Shown: positions 63,507-64,000 of the stretch, piece after piece
Numbering within the stretch: position 1 is the stretch's first letter
Layout: every line of letters begins with the position of its first letter
From: Clavelina lepadiformis
Taxonomy: Eukaryota; Chordata; Ascidiacea; Aplousobranchia; Clavelinidae
DNA: 64,000 nucleotides
Direction of reading: 5' to 3'
NCBI RefSeq assembly: GCF_947623445.1
Contig: NC_135248.1
Coordinates: 1,116,001-1,180,000 of the forward strand
Notes under the pieces: generated by a model
What the model was told of the DNA's origin: nothing
Database searches by the model: none
Seen by the model: the letters and a program-made list of their open reading frames with translations, nothing else
Program-made: the position numbers and the translations under genes

Positions 63507-64000
63507 GAAAATATTATCAAGCGCTGAAGTTGAAATATTGGCCGAGTAATCTTCATGTACGGACAGGTTACTCGTTTTTGTCAGTTGTGGAATAAGTGTT
63601 GTGAGATTGTCTGGTTGATTTGCTGTATGTTTTAAGAGGAAAGGCGTCATTGCTTCTAAAACGTTCTTCACAATTTGGCACTTATTTTAGTTGTTTCCTT
63701 TATAAAATTCTTACTTTAAAAAGATATCTGTTTGTGTTGGTTTTTCAAACAAGCATAATGAAGTCTCAGCCGGCTGCTATCAATAGAACAAGTGCTGGGC
63801 ATGCCAACAGACATGGCTTTGTGAAGTCATAAATTATGCAGGCAGAATATACCACAGTCCATTATCTCAACCAATTTTACAGTTACTTTGCTACACCCTG
63901 GTTGTTCAGCTGGTTGCTTGTTAGCTATTGGCTAGATGCATTTACAACAAATAAGATCTTAGCCAGCTAACATTGCAATGGCTGTTTGTGTCTATGATGT
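63507..64000. other. PPP1R7 3' UTR and window edge
   Basis: No further gene recognised. Confidence 0.5.

Overview
The window is nuclear DNA of an animal, AT-rich, with intron-rich genes whose introns are mostly 80-700 bp. HNF1, an inward-rectifier K+ channel, PDE6D, PPP1R7 and a CUSTOS-like gene are all recognisable. Gene sizes, divergence from vertebrates, and 3' splice sites lying just upstream of several start codons (as spliced-leader trans-splicing would need) suggest a tunicate, probably an ascidian. The species call is inference. All exon boundaries were worked out by hand from GT/AG sites and reading phase.

Layout. 1-3056: no convincing gene, one possible 5' UTR exon. 3057-3905 (+): single-exon RRM protein, DAZ/Boule-like. 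4639-7202 (+): PDE6D, with two hAT-type mini-elements in its introns. 9386-10822 (-): CUSTOS-like Wnt modulator in five short exons. 11.8-13.7 kb: cluster of tRNA-like SINE pieces and a minisatellite. 14.4-16.5 kb (-): decayed fibronectin type III gene. 17.1-19.9 kb: three DNA-transposon derivatives, one keeping a BED finger ORF. 22631-31853 (+): HNF1, 15 exons, about 1105 aa, with an exceptionally long linker exon and a C-terminal exon that looks partly built from a tRNA-like repeat. 35163-47276 (-): large unrecognised, apparently secreted, glycine-rich multi-exon gene. One of its introns holds a 3.2 kb P-superfamily transposon and a 1.9 kb MULE, and a broken inverted copy of one of its exons lies near 33.9 kb. 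51346-56185 (+): Kir channel, eight exons, 492 aa, with an altered pore signature. 57197-59560 (-): single-exon nucleotidyltransferase-like/TPR protein. 61320-63506 (+): PPP1R7 (SDS22).

The genes do not form one pathway. They are ordinary chordate genes packed closely on both strands (HNF1 for transcription, Kir for membrane potential, PDE6D for prenyl-cargo transport, PPP1R7 for PP1 regulation, a CUSTOS-like Wnt modulator). The accessory content is mostly DNA transposons with clean target-site duplications (hAT, MULE, P, possibly piggyBac) and tRNA-derived SINEs. I saw no CRISPR array, rRNA, convincing functional tRNA, or retroviral/LTR/Polinton element.
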